Source: Lutimaribacter salitolerans
GTDB lineage: Bacteria; Pseudomonadota; Alphaproteobacteria; Rhodobacterales; Rhodobacteraceae
NCBI RefSeq assembly: GCF_042677865.1
Contig: NZ_JBHUDD010000052.1
Coordinates: forward strand, 1 to 64,000
Direction: 5' to 3'
Length of the DNA stretch: 64,000 bases
Below are positions 1-8,427 of this stretch, piece by piece (position 1 is the stretch's first letter; the number at the start of each line of letters is the position of its first letter). The notes beneath the pieces are model-generated. The model made no database searches, was not told the origin of the DNA, and saw only the letters and a program-made list of their open reading frames with translations. The position numbers and the translations under genes were made by a program.

Positions 1-67
1 CAAGACAGACAGCAGTTTCTCAGCCTTCATAGCCCTCGCAGCGACCGTTATTCGCCTCAGATGAACG

Positions 68-952
68 TCAACAGGCCCTAATCCAAGGCTTGATGTCAGG
101 TGCAGATGAGTTGCCGCAAATTAATTCGCGCTGTAACTCGAAGGCTTTCCCAACATGCCCTTCTCCGACTTTCCATGTTCTGTGAGCACCCAGCGCATCG
201 GAAGGACGCGATCGGTAACAGGCGATGCATTCGAGGTGATTTGTTTCGGAAGATAGCTCGTAGATCGAAATATTGCAGTATTCATCTGCAATTCGGAACA
301 GCGTGAATTTATAGTCAGCAAGTATCTCCACCACCGCATTGAAGAACACCTTTTTCTTCTCATGGCCGAGATCTGACGTGGTTAGGGCCTGATCCAGCAG
401 CTCTGCAAGAAGCTTTGTAACCGATTGCCAAGAAAGAAGAATTTCTTCACGTCGCTCTAAATAAAGAATGTGGTCCGACTGCTCGTCGACCAATGTTTCC
501 TTGGCATATAAATCCAGTACAAGTGACGCGCTATCTTTCTCGAAAAACAGCAGAATCAAACCGGTGGCGATTATCGCGCCAACTCCACACCAAAATATAA
601 ACGACGCCCAATCTTGATGCCACACTGTTTGCGAAGTCATCCAAGCCTGGCCAACGGCTATCGCCACCACGCCGAAAGCGCTGGTTATCAACCTTGCGGC
701 CTTCAACACTCTGGCTAGTGGGCGGATGTACTCCAGGAGGTGATCTGAGGAAGACTGACCCAAGTTTGCCCCTTTTACGCCATTCAGTTCAACGCGGCTG
801 TCCACTGGCAGGCAGGGCACGGCACACGTGATAATGAGAGAAAACGTCGACTGTTTCAATGCGCTAGCTACGCCCTGTTTCGAAGTTGCGCGAACCACCA
901 CGCCGCCTGCGGGCGTCTCTGTTCGCACTGAGAGCGGACGAACCTGCTTCAA
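68..952 (-). CDS. membrane-anchored GAF-domain protein, C-terminus apparently truncated
   Basis: I do not recognise this as a named gene. The 294-residue frame has two hydrophobic segments (about residues 88-106 and 112-135), then a helical stretch and a GAF-like region ending with a WKVGEGHVGKAF motif typical of the first half of a GAF fold. The protein stops about 40 residues after that motif, where a GAF domain would normally continue, so it looks shortened by a stop or rearrangement. The start is uncertain: residues 1-60 are unconvincing, and a TTG near residue 64 with a purine-rich stretch before it is an alternative. Base composition is less GC-rich than the core genes further right. 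It lies beyond the 3' end of the tRNA-Ser gene, a common place for foreign DNA. Confidence 0.5.
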   Translation of the reverse strand: MKQVRPLSVRTETPAGGVVVRATSKQGVASALKQSTFSLIITCAVPCLPVDSRVELNGVKGANLGQSSSDHLLEYIRPLARVLKAARLITSAFGVVAIAVGQAWMTSQTVWHQDWASFIFWCGVGAIIATGLILLFFEKDSASLVLDLYAKETLVDEQSDHILYLERREEILLSWQSVTKLLAELLDQALTTSDLGHEKKKVFFNAVVEILADYKFTLFRIADEYCNISIYELSSETNHLECIACYRSRPSDALGAHRTWKVGEGHVGKAFELQRELICGNSSAPDIKPWIRAC

Positions 953-1122
953 CTGCGGCGCAGTTAGATTTCAGCAACACGTTGAAAGTACGATACTTTT
1001 TGAAACCGTCTCGATTTTGATGAAGGGCGGATGGAAAGAGACGCGGGGCGTTCAGAGACCGACTTCGACCGAAACGCCAGTCTCTGAAAGTCGGACGGCC
1101 TCGCTAAACCCCTTTGACACCA

Positions 1123-1149
1123 AAAGAAAAAAGGCCCTGTCAGGGGCCT
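1123..1149 (-). terminator. Rho-independent terminator of tRNA-Ser
   Basis: On the minus strand AGGCCC, a 6-base loop and GGGCCT form a perfect 6-bp stem directly followed by a T-rich run (TTTTTTCTTTT). It sits 25 bases past the 3' end of the tRNA-Ser gene, in the right orientation to end its transcript. The bases between it and the membrane GAF gene (953-1122) hold nothing I can identify. Confidence 0.75.
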
Positions 1150-1173
1150 CGTCTCGGGTTCGCGATATGCAAG

Positions 1174-1263
1174 TGGCGGAGACGATGGGATTCGAACCCA
1201 CGAGACCCTTCCGGGCCTACTCCCTTAGCAGGGGAGCGCCTTCGACCACTCGGCCACGTCTCC
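1174..1263 (-). tRNA. tRNA-Ser(GCT)
   Basis: Read on the minus strand this is a complete class II tRNA of 90 bases. The acceptor stem GGAGACG pairs with CGTCTCC before G-CCA (CCA is encoded), the anticodon loop is CTGCTAA with GCT anticodon, there is a long variable arm, and the T-loop reads GGTTCGAATCC. It decodes AGC/AGU serine codons. Its 5' half is repeated at 5283-5323, which marks it as the integration site of the neighbouring island. Confidence 0.96.
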
Positions 1264-1270
1264 ACTGACG
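1223..1270 (-). repeat. att-type direct repeat, copy within tRNA-Ser
   Basis: This 48-bp stretch matches 5283-5330 at 47 positions: 41 perfect bases, one mismatch (1264 A against 5324 G), then CTGACG. It covers the tRNA-Ser 5' end through the anticodon and a few bases upstream. A repeat of half a tRNA flanking a segment with integrase genes is the usual footprint of tyrosine-recombinase integration. Confidence 0.9.
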
Positions 1271-1300
1271 CGTATAACCAAGCAAACATAGTGATTACAA
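1271..1300 (-). promoter_or_regulatory. putative promoter of tRNA-Ser, supplied by the island
   Basis: Minus strand: TTGTAA (1295-1300), an 18-base spacer and TATACG (1271-1276) lie 7 bases before the mature tRNA 5' end. Because this sequence is on the island side of the repeat, the tRNA is probably transcribed from an island-borne promoter. The original upstream DNA is now beyond the displaced copy at 5324 onward, where TTGTCC, 17 bases and TACGCC sit at nearly the same distance. The match to consensus is moderate. Confidence 0.45.
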
Positions 1301-1604
1301 GGCAAAACTGGCCTCCCACCCAAAAAGCTTCCAGGTCTCGAAATTCAGCTGAAATGGCACTGGGAGGCACCGGGTGGCGTGGCAAGGTCCGCTGAATGTC
1401 TTGTGAGGGCCGGTCACGATGAGGTGCGTCTCGCTGCACATGCGAAGAGGATTTGAAGCGCCGCGGTCGAAGTGGGCTCGGACCGGTCGTTCGAGGACTG
1501 TCAGGGCGATTGTCGCCAGGCTGCAACACGAAATGCAAAGGGCTGGCCTGTTGGCGGGTCTATTGCTTGTCGCTTTTGTGCCCTTCTCTTCTCTTTCCCA
1601 GTTT

Positions 1605-1645
1605 GCCTGCCGGCGCGGTCGCATGCCAAGACCGCGCCGACAGGC
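1605..1645. repeat. inverted repeat, 16-bp arms
   Basis: Arms 1605-1620 and 1630-1645 pair at 15 of 16 positions (one mismatch at 1640) around a 9-base loop GCATGCCAA. No T-run follows on either strand, so it is not a typical intrinsic terminator. It lies in the gene-free part of the island and could be a protein-binding site or a remnant. Confidence 0.6.
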
Positions 1646-2265
1646 GGGACCGCAGTTGTTTCGTGACCAATGGTTTCCATTTCGAATTTCACTCCGATTC
1701 GGCTCGTCGGACACGCTTCCCGGCTCCTCAGCGGCCTCAAGCAATCACGAATTGTTTCAAACCTTGCGGCGATGCCCGGTCCGAGACGGGAAGCGCTGCC
1801 GTGAAAAAGGGGTAGATTCAGACCCTGCTTTCGCCAGTTTTTCAAAGAATCCGAGAGGGACGGAACGGCGCGAACTGCCTATAAAAGCCGAATTTTTCCA
1901 GTCCCTCGTCCCGTCGATACTCGTCTTCGGAAAACGCGTCTCGGATACCTTCAGAACACGCCAAGTTGCCAAGGCCCGATGCAGTATCGGCGACACACGG
2001 GACGGACGTCTCCAGAACCATCTGAGAGAGAGCGGTTCGGGTCGTCGCCTACGCGAACACTCCAGACCCACCGAACATTTTCCCCACATCCGCGAAGCGG
2101 AAATTTTCGGCAGTGCATTGTCTCTTCTCATGGTGCCCGCTTCGTGTATCGAGGCGGACAAAAATTCGCTTGCATCAGAACCCTGTGACTTTCGGCGAAT
2201 TATCCCGCAGGTCAGCAAGCGCCCGGCCACGCGACACCCGAGTTCCCGGTTCGGCAGGTATTTCC

Positions 2266-3621
2266 TCATTTTCCCTTTTGGTCGAAGCGAAAGGAAATTC
2301 GTTCATCGAACAGAACAGGTTGACCGACCTCCGAACCGAAATCCCACCCATGCGCCAATCGCTTTCGGCCGCGGTCCGCGGGGGCGGTTTTCCGGTATCG
2401 GTTCGCGGTGTCCGCCCGGTTTCAGCCGCCTTGGTCCAGCAACTCCCCCCAGTCCTTTGTCTGCGAGTATAACCGGGTCGCTCACCTGTGCCAGCACGTG
2501 TAGGGAAGCACCTCGATTCCCAGCCCGGCGTTGTTTCGAATTTTTCCGAAGGCGACGGCCAGCTGTCCCCCACAGTTTTTCCGGAAGACGTAACGCTGTC
2601 CGTTCGGCGCCGGAAAGGCAGGGCCGTCTTCAGGGATCGGACTGATGAGTTCCACGGCGCGAGACGGTAGCCTGACGAAACGGGCTCGTTAGACGGTCTT
2701 TTTTCCAGGCGGCCACCACTCCCTTGTGGCCGGATTCCAATGCTTTGCGTCGAGTCCCATCGTCTCGCCGGGCCCGGCACCGGTGCACAGCATGAAGGCG
2801 ATTTTCCGTAGCATCTCGAAGTTCGGGTCGCGGAGGTCGGCAGCTTCAGGATCTGCGGCTGCTCCCAGGAGCCGCTCGGCTTCTTCTGGCGTCAGCCACC
2901 GCGTGCGCCGCGTGTCGGGCAGTCTTTCCCGGCGGTTCCCGGCCGCGAAATTCAGGACCGCCTTTATTGGAACCCGGAGCTGGCGCCGAACCGTCTCGGG
3001 CTTGGCAAGGGGATAGAGAGCACGTGCGGCGCGCGCGATGACAATCTCATCGATCTCGTTACACCGCGTATTCTTACCGAAGTGGCCGACGATCCTGGGA
3101 AGAAACCGAGCCTCCCCACCGCCTTCGATGTAGAGTTCCGACGCCTCTTCGAAGGTCGGAATTTTCCGCTTTGGCGCCGCAACGTCGACCGACCGCCAGG
3201 TCTCGGCGTAGATTTCTTTCGCCCGCGTCTGTGCCACCGCTTCGAGGCTTTTGTCATGTATCGGGAGGCGAGGCCTGATCCTTTTTTCCTCGACCCTGAA
3301 GTCGATGATCCAGGCGCCAGCGTCTTCTGACCAGATCGGTTCCCAAGGTTGTTTTTGCCGCAAGTTCAGTCTCCGTTCGCTTGTCTCGCAAGAAAGGTTG
3401 GCCGGAACGGTTCGAGGCGAGAAAATTCGCTGAACTTTTTTTTCGATGCACAGTGTTTTTTCGATGCGGTTTTTTCCGGTGCGCCCCCGTCTGGTGCACC
3501 GAAATTTCCGTCTCAGCTGGATGGAAAAAACGCGGTATCGCATTGGAGAAATTCCGTCGATTGCGCACGGTCTTTGGATACCGAGAGCATCGGCTTCGAA
3601 GTCTGGCGGGGCCGTTTTCAT
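2266..3621 (-). pseudogene. broken tyrosine-recombinase integrase
   Basis: Integrase homology begins near 3366 (QPWEPIW...WIIDFRVEEKR) and runs through a core-binding region and the start of the catalytic domain (TPEEAERLL, then CTGAGPGET) to a stop at 2689-2691. The same frame goes on with clear similarity to the end of the intact integrase at 4134-5204: SPIPEDGPAFPAPNG, PYTCWHR, KDWGELLDQGG, NRYRKTAPAD and LAHGWDF. That tail is interrupted by stops at 2482-2484 and 2422-2424 and ends at 2266-2268. Three stops and a small gap before the first tail motif show a dead gene. No HTH gene precedes it, unlike the intact copy. It points toward the tRNA, opposite to the intact copy. Confidence 0.88.
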
Positions 3622-3846
3622 CCGATTGTGGCGCTCGGAAAAACAGGCTGATCTTGGACCAGATACCGCTGCCTTCTTCGCTCATCCATTTCCTTGCCTG
3701 AAAACGGTCGCTGCATTTTCCCACTTGCACGCTGCGTCGGTGAGGCCGCAACATACTGTCCGTAATACCTAATTGCCGCTACCTGTCGACGAATGCGCCG
3801 CCTCTTGGGCGGTACACGGGAGAGGTTTGGTCAGAAGGAGACGAGC

Positions 3847-4284
3847 ATGAACAGGCAGCCTGTCAGCAGGGAGCCGACTGGGGCGAATGCGAAGGGGCCG
3901 GGCTCCACTCGCCCTTCGGAGTCTTCACTGAGTAATCGTGAGACGCCCTTTGGTCCCGATACCTTCGAGGCTCCGCTCGATCGGGTGCAAGCCGCGCGCG
4001 CGCTGGGCATCTGCGTCAGCAAACTCTGGCAGATAAGGCAGAGATACAAGGACCAGTTCGAAGTCTGCGAGAAGCGCGGCCGAAAGCCGGTTTTTTACGA
4101 GAAACATATCATCGACCTGAGGAAAGCACTCAGATGGGAAAACTCGAACACTTCGAAGATGGGACGCGGCCCCCGTGCTGGTATCCGTTCTGGAATGGGC
4201 GGTCCTGGTGCTATGATTTCCGCGTCGAGGGTATCCGGTATCGGGCGTCGACCGGGGTCCGCGATCCGGAGGCGATTGAAATAG
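3847..4284 (+). CDS. small HTH protein ahead of integrase (excisionase/AlpA-like)
   Basis: Start ATG 3847 follows a strong ribosome site (AGAAGGAGA). Residues 1-45 are polar and probably disordered. About residues 46-100 hold a helix-turn-helix: LDRVQAARALGICVSKLWQI, then a basic RGRKP wing, as in excisionase or MerR/AlpA-type DNA-binding proteins. The last 50 residues are arginine/glycine-rich and coincide with the start of the integrase in another frame, so they may be functionless read-through. The 151-base overlap with the integrase is unusual. A regulator or directionality factor for the integrase is the likely role, from position and fold only. Confidence 0.6.
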   Translation: MNRQPVSREPTGANAKGPGSTRPSESSLSNRETPFGPDTFEAPLDRVQAARALGICVSKLWQIRQRYKDQFEVCEKRGRKPVFYEKHIIDLRKALRWENSNTSKMGRGPRAGIRSGMGGPGAMISASRVSGIGRRPGSAIRRRLK

Positions 4285-5204
4285 CCATCACGGTCGCGAA
4301 GGGCGTTCACGATGCAGCTTGGGCGCGGGCGCTGTCACCGTATCCCACCTTCCAGGAAGCGGGCGACCTCTATGTCGGCCGCTTCGGGAAGCATGCGAAG
4401 GAGGTGGAGGAGCTCATCGAGTATTTCGGGCCGGACATCCGGGTCGACGAGATCATGCCGTTCATGATTGATCAGGCCATGGTCGATTTGAGTCGGCCCA
4501 CATGGCACACTGATCAGACGGCGCGCCGGCAGGTGTTTATGCCGACGAACGCGGTGATCAACTTCGCCCTCGGCAAACGGCCGCGGCAATGGGCACACTC
4601 GGGGCGCGAGCCCGTGCTCGACCCGGAGGAGGCCGAGCGTCTGATCCGCGTGGCCCAGGAGCCGGCGAAGGCAAACCTGCGGGACCCGGAACGGCGGCTG
4701 CTGAAACTGATCGCCTTCGAGCTCGGCACCGGAGCTGCTCCCGGCGAGACGCATGTCATCCGGGCCGAGGACTGCAACTGGCCGACGAGGCAGGTTTGGG
4801 TTCGCGGCGTTCAGAAGGGAGCCCGCAAGACCAAATATCGGCGGCGCTGGGTGCATGTTCCGGATCGGTCCCTTGAACTCATGGACCCGCTGCCCGAGGA
4901 TGGTCTCGTTTTCCTGACGCCGACCGGTCGGCCGATCATCACGGATGGAGAACACGGCACGCATCTCATCAAACAGTTCCACAAACTGTGCCATGCGGCC
5001 GGTCTGCGCGACGCCGAGGAGATCGTTTTCTACACCCTGCGCCATACCTGGGCGACCTGGTTCAGCGCGCAGGTCGGCGACCTCGCCCTGCTGATCGAGC
5101 GGGGCGGATGGTCAGATGCCGAGATGGCGATGCACTACCGCAAGCAAGCCCCGGCAGATCTCGGCGAGCGGCTACTCGCGCATGGTTGGGACTTCCGCCC
5201 ATGA
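4134..5204 (+). CDS. tyrosine-recombinase-family integrase with variant catalytic motif
   Basis: This 356-residue protein has an N-terminal region with WYPFWNGRSW...DFRVEG, a core-binding domain (about 72-145) and a C-terminal catalytic domain (about 160-350). A GAGGAAAG ribosome site precedes ATG 4134. Conserved parts are the beta-hairpin lysines (K232/K234), R303-H304 of TLRHTWATW, W326 at the His/Trp position and the nucleophile Y335 in MHYRK. The box I motif reads TGAAPGE (199-205), so the usual first arginine is Ala202, and the box II histidine is Tyr300. The broken paralogue has TGAGPGE, so the change is a lineage trait, not a random mutation. It ends 79 bases before the right repeat, as expected for an integrase next to its att site. 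Confidence 0.85.
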   Translation: MGKLEHFEDGTRPPCWYPFWNGRSWCYDFRVEGIRYRASTGVRDPEAIEIAITVAKGVHDAAWARALSPYPTFQEAGDLYVGRFGKHAKEVEELIEYFGPDIRVDEIMPFMIDQAMVDLSRPTWHTDQTARRQVFMPTNAVINFALGKRPRQWAHSGREPVLDPEEAERLIRVAQEPAKANLRDPERRLLKLIAFELGTGAAPGETHVIRAEDCNWPTRQVWVRGVQKGARKTKYRRRWVHVPDRSLELMDPLPEDGLVFLTPTGRPIITDGEHGTHLIKQFHKLCHAAGLRDAEEIVFYTLRHTWATWFSAQVGDLALLIERGGWSDAEMAMHYRKQAPADLGERLLAHGWDFRP

Positions 5205-5282
5205 CGGGCAAGATTTGGGAATCCGGATTCAGGGAGAGAGAATAACCGATGAAAACCAAACATTTACGTAAAGAGGGGGCGG

Positions 5283-5330
5283 CCTTAGCAGGGGAGCGCC
5301 TTCGACCACTCGGCCACGTCTCCGCTGACG
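5283..5330 (-). repeat. att-type direct repeat, displaced 5' half of tRNA-Ser
   Basis: This copy matches 1223-1270 at 47 of 48 positions and contains tRNA-Ser from its 5' end to the anticodon. It is not a functional tRNA because the 3' half is missing. It marks the right end of the island. The 189 bases from here to the next gene (5331-5519) hold no gene I can identify and probably include the former tRNA promoter. Confidence 0.9.
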
Positions 5331-5519
5331 GGCGTACCCATGGTATCCGGCGGGGACAAGCGGAAATTTTGCGGGGGCGCGCCCATCCTTCGGACGCAGC
5401 TTGTGGCAAAACCACCGCGAATTGCGCGGTGCGCCGCAGAATGGCGGCGGCCTCAATGGACAGGCCGGGACAATTGACCTACTCATGGCGGGACTGAAAC
5501 TGACCGGACCGCAAAGATC

Positions 5520-7697
5520 ATGGCATTTCCCTTTGACCCATTGCTTCGCCAACCGGACCGGACCCTTTGGTTTGGTGGCGCAACAGTCCTTGGACTGCTG
5601 GCTGCATCCGGCGCATGGGCGCAGGATGACGGCGGCTTGCGGCCCACCTATGGTCTTTTCGGCACGCCGTCGCTGATCGACATGCCCACCGCCGAAAGTG
5701 CGCCCGATGCGGAACTGGCGGCCACGGTGTCGCATTTTGCGGGCACCACCCGCACCACCTTGAGCTTTCAGATCACCCCGCGGCTGAGCGGCAGTTTTCG
5801 CTATACAGCCATCGACGGGCTTTTGGTGCCCTCCTACAACGTGGATTCCAACTATAACCCACTGGTCCCGTTGCCCGCGGGTGTAAATCCCGACACGTAT
5901 TATGACCGCAGCTTCGATCTGCGCTATCGCGTGCTGGACGAAGGCCGCTATCGGCCCGCAGTCGCCATCGGTCTGCAGGATTTCATCGGTACCGGGCTTT
6001 ACAGCGGCGAATACGTTGTGGCGACCAAATCCTTGACGCCGCGCCTCAAGGTTACCGCCGGTCTGGGCTGGGGACGGCTTGGCAGTTACGGTGCCATCGG
6101 CACTTTGGGCAACCGCCCTCAGAACGTCATCGGCGAGGGCGGCGTGCCAACGTTCGACCGCTGGTTCCGGGGCGACGTGGCTCCCTTTGGCGGCATCGCC
6201 TGGGCGGCGACGGATCGGTTGACCCTGAAGGCGGAGTATTCGTCGGATGCCTATACCGAAGAGGTCCGCAGCGGCGTGTTGTCTCGCGACTCGTCTTGGA
6301 ATTTCGGCGTCGACTACATGATCTCGCGCAACCTGCAACTGTCGGTCTATTCGCTCTACGGGGATGAGGTCGGGGCATCGCTGACACTTTTGAACAACTT
6401 GCGCCAATCATCGGTGCCGGGCGGCGCGGAAACCGCGCCCGTGCCGGTGCGTCCACGCGCAGCAGCCGATATTCGCGATCTTGGCTGGACGACGGACGCA
6501 GAGGCACAGCCCGACATTCGCAACCGCCTGAAGGCGGGGCTTGAATCCGCCGGGCTGACCTATGAGGGCCTTGTGCTGGAGGCCAACAGCGCGACCCTGC
6601 GCCTGGTCAACACACGGTATAATGCCGAACCGCAGGCTCTTGGCCGCGCGGCAAGGGTGATGTCGCGTGTCCTGCCCGGCTCGATCGAGACGTTTCGCAT
6701 CGTGCCGATGGTCAATGGCATGGCAACAAGCGCGGTAACCTTCCGCCGCAGCGATCTGGAACAACTGGAAAACGCACCTGCAGATGCCTTGCTGGCCCGC
6801 ACCGATATCAGGGATGGCTATCGCCTTGCCCCACCCTCCGAATCCGGTGTGTATCCGCAATTCGTCTGGTCGCTGGGGCCGTACTATCAACTGTCGCTTT
6901 TCGATCCCGACAAGCCATTTCGTGCCGATGTCGGGGCGCGACTGCAAGCCACCTACAAGCTGAGTCCGAATATCGAACTCTCCGGGTCACTTACCAAGAA
7001 ACTGGCGGGGAATCTGGACACCGTCACGCGCCAGATCCCGTCTGCCCTGCCGCGCGTGCGCACGGATTATGCCGAATACTCCAGACAGGGCGATCCCGCG
7101 CTGGAACACCTGACAGTCAGCGGCTTTGGTCGGCCCGGTCCCGATCTCTACAGCCGTCTGAGCGTTGGGTACCTGGAGGAAATGTATGCCGGTGTCTCGG
7201 GTGAGTTGCTGTGGAAACCCGTCGACAGCCGTCTGGCCCTTGGCGCCGAGGTGAACTGGGTCAAGCAGCGTGATTTTGACCAGCGGTTCGGACTGCGCGA
7301 TTATGAAATCGTGACTGGCCACGTCTCGGCGTATTACGATTTTGGCAATGGCTTCCACGGACAACTGGATGCTGGGCGGTATCTGGCGGGTGATCTGGGC
7401 GCGACAGTGGCGCTGGACCGCGAGTTTGCCAATGGCTGGAGCGTCGGGGCCTATGCCACCTTCACGGATGTCGACTTTGACGATTTCGGCGAAGGCTCGT
7501 TCGACAAGGGCATCCGCTTTACCGTACCGCTGCAGACACTGCTTGGTCAGCCGACACGGCGTAGCACCACGGTGGCGCTCCAGTCGCTGACGCGTGATGG
7601 CGGGGCAAGGCTGAAGGTCCGTGACCGGCTGTACCCTCGCGTTCGGGATTACCACCAGCCGGATCTGGCACGCGAATGGGGGCGCGTATGGCGATGA
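5520..7697 (+). CDS. yjbH: YjbH-family outer-membrane exopolysaccharide protein
   Basis: The protein has 725 residues. It starts with a signal peptide (about 1-35, ending AWA-QDD) followed by the typical opening of YjbH/GfcD proteins: PTYGLFGTPSLIDMPTA. Two long regions rich in alternating aromatic/polar strands (about 60-290 and 440-690) predict outer-membrane beta structure, separated by a periplasmic segment (about 310-430). YjbH proteins belong to the yjbEFGH/gfcABCD group linked to exopolysaccharide or capsule secretion; the exact step is not settled. It overlaps the yjbF start by 22 bases (or 10 if the later start is used), so the two are translated together. It is the first gene to the right of the island. 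Confidence 0.85.
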   Translation: MAFPFDPLLRQPDRTLWFGGATVLGLLAASGAWAQDDGGLRPTYGLFGTPSLIDMPTAESAPDAELAATVSHFAGTTRTTLSFQITPRLSGSFRYTAIDGLLVPSYNVDSNYNPLVPLPAGVNPDTYYDRSFDLRYRVLDEGRYRPAVAIGLQDFIGTGLYSGEYVVATKSLTPRLKVTAGLGWGRLGSYGAIGTLGNRPQNVIGEGGVPTFDRWFRGDVAPFGGIAWAATDRLTLKAEYSSDAYTEEVRSGVLSRDSSWNFGVDYMISRNLQLSVYSLYGDEVGASLTLLNNLRQSSVPGGAETAPVPVRPRAAADIRDLGWTTDAEAQPDIRNRLKAGLESAGLTYEGLVLEANSATLRLVNTRYNAEPQALGRAARVMSRVLPGSIETFRIVPMVNGMATSAVTFRRSDLEQLENAPADALLARTDIRDGYRLAPPSESGVYPQFVWSLGPYYQLSLFDPDKPFRADVGARLQATYKLSPNIELSGSLTKKLAGNLDTVTRQIPSALPRVRTDYAEYSRQGDPALEHLTVSGFGRPGPDLYSRLSVGYLEEMYAGVSGELLWKPVDSRLALGAEVNWVKQRDFDQRFGLRDYEIVTGHVSAYYDFGNGFHGQLDAGRYLAGDLGATVALDREFANGWSVGAYATFTDVDFDDFGEGSFDKGIRFTVPLQTLLGQPTRRSTTVALQSLTRDGGARLKVRDRLYPRVRDYHQPDLAREWGRVWR

Positions 7698-8374
7698 CCA
7701 TCAGGAAATCCGCGATGACGCGGCTCGGGACTGCACTGACCTGTCTTGCCCTTGTTGCGGGCTGCGGAAATGATCCGCAAAACCAGAACACCGGGCTGGA
7801 CCTGATACAGGAACTCGTGGCCAACCTGTCCAGCGAGCCGCCTGCCCCTCCTTCGCCACAGATCATCTCACAAGCCCTGGCCGAGACCGAAGGACCGCTG
7901 GAACTGTTCCAGCGGGAAGACAACCAACGTTGGGGCCTTATGCTCAAGCTGGAAGAGAACCGCGGATATGAAACCTTCGGCACGGCGTTCCGTCAAACCG
8001 CGACGATGCGAAACGGCCTACTGACGGCAACGCGCGGTTTCGGCGGGGATCTGATGTCGGTCGACATCTCGGAGGTTGCGCCGTTGATCTCGGGCCGCAA
8101 ACCCGGTCAGGGCACGCGGATCGTTCGGTTTCTGGGGGATGAGGACAAGACAACCGAGCTTCGTTTCCAGTGCAGCGTGACGGTCGGACAATCCGTGGCG
8201 GTCACATCCGGCGCGCTGGACGTGATGGCCCGTCAGGTGACAGAGACCTGTCAGGGCGACGGGCGGGAAATCACGAACAACTATCTGGTTGATTCCAATG
8301 GTCGCTCTGTCAGCGCAAAGCAGTGGGTCACACCGCTGAATGGCTATTTCCTGACTCAGACATTGCGGCAATAG
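7676..8374 (+). CDS. yjbF: YjbF-family outer-membrane lipoprotein
   Basis: The start may be ATG 7676 or ATG 7688, both inside the end of yjbH. A lipoprotein signal with lipobox LVAGC places the mature N-terminus at the first cysteine. The rest (about 200 residues) matches the YjbF/GfcB type: a globular periplasmic domain with WGLMLKLEENRGYETF and a C-terminal NGYFLTQTLR. It probably works with YjbH in polysaccharide export at the outer membrane. Coupled translation with yjbH and a terminator just downstream define a two-gene operon. No yjbG-like gene is present. Confidence 0.82.
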   Translation: MGARMAMTIRKSAMTRLGTALTCLALVAGCGNDPQNQNTGLDLIQELVANLSSEPPAPPSPQIISQALAETEGPLELFQREDNQRWGLMLKLEENRGYETFGTAFRQTATMRNGLLTATRGFGGDLMSVDISEVAPLISGRKPGQGTRIVRFLGDEDKTTELRFQCSVTVGQSVAVTSGALDVMARQVTETCQGDGREITNNYLVDSNGRSVSAKQWVTPLNGYFLTQTLRQ

Positions 8375-8427
8375 CCCTGACCAGTGGTCTTTCGTCCCTG
8401 ACCTTCAATTCAGCAATCAGACACGAC

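Larger units (their letters stand above)
1271..2265. other. 995-base island stretch without a convincing gene
   Basis: Several long frames cross this stretch but all give arginine- and proline-rich translations without motifs, as expected of out-of-frame reading in GC-rich DNA. The only structures I see are the tRNA promoter at its left edge and an imperfect inverted repeat at 1605-1645. It may be degraded cargo or the downstream flank of the broken integrase. Confidence 0.5.
1223..5330. mobile_element. small decayed genomic island in tRNA-Ser(GCT)
   Basis: The segment is bounded by 48-bp direct repeats of the tRNA-Ser 5' half and is about 4.1 kb long. It contains one intact integrase-like gene reading toward the right repeat, a small HTH gene in front of it, and a second integrase of the same family in the opposite orientation with three in-frame stops. 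Roughly 1 kb next to the tRNA has no readable gene. No cargo genes remain, so this is most simply a remnant of one or two successive integrations. The intact tRNA is at the left end, so the element restored the 5' half of the tRNA rather than the 3' half. Confidence 0.85.

Noticed and set aside
1419..2645. A 408-codon open frame through the empty part of the island
   Set aside because: It is very rich in Arg, Pro and Ser, has no motif, and overlaps the tail of the minus-strand broken integrase; it looks like a chance open frame in GC-rich DNA.
5283..5323. A second tRNA-Ser gene
   Set aside because: Only the 5' half to the anticodon is present; the 3' half, T-arm and CCA are missing, so it is an att copy.
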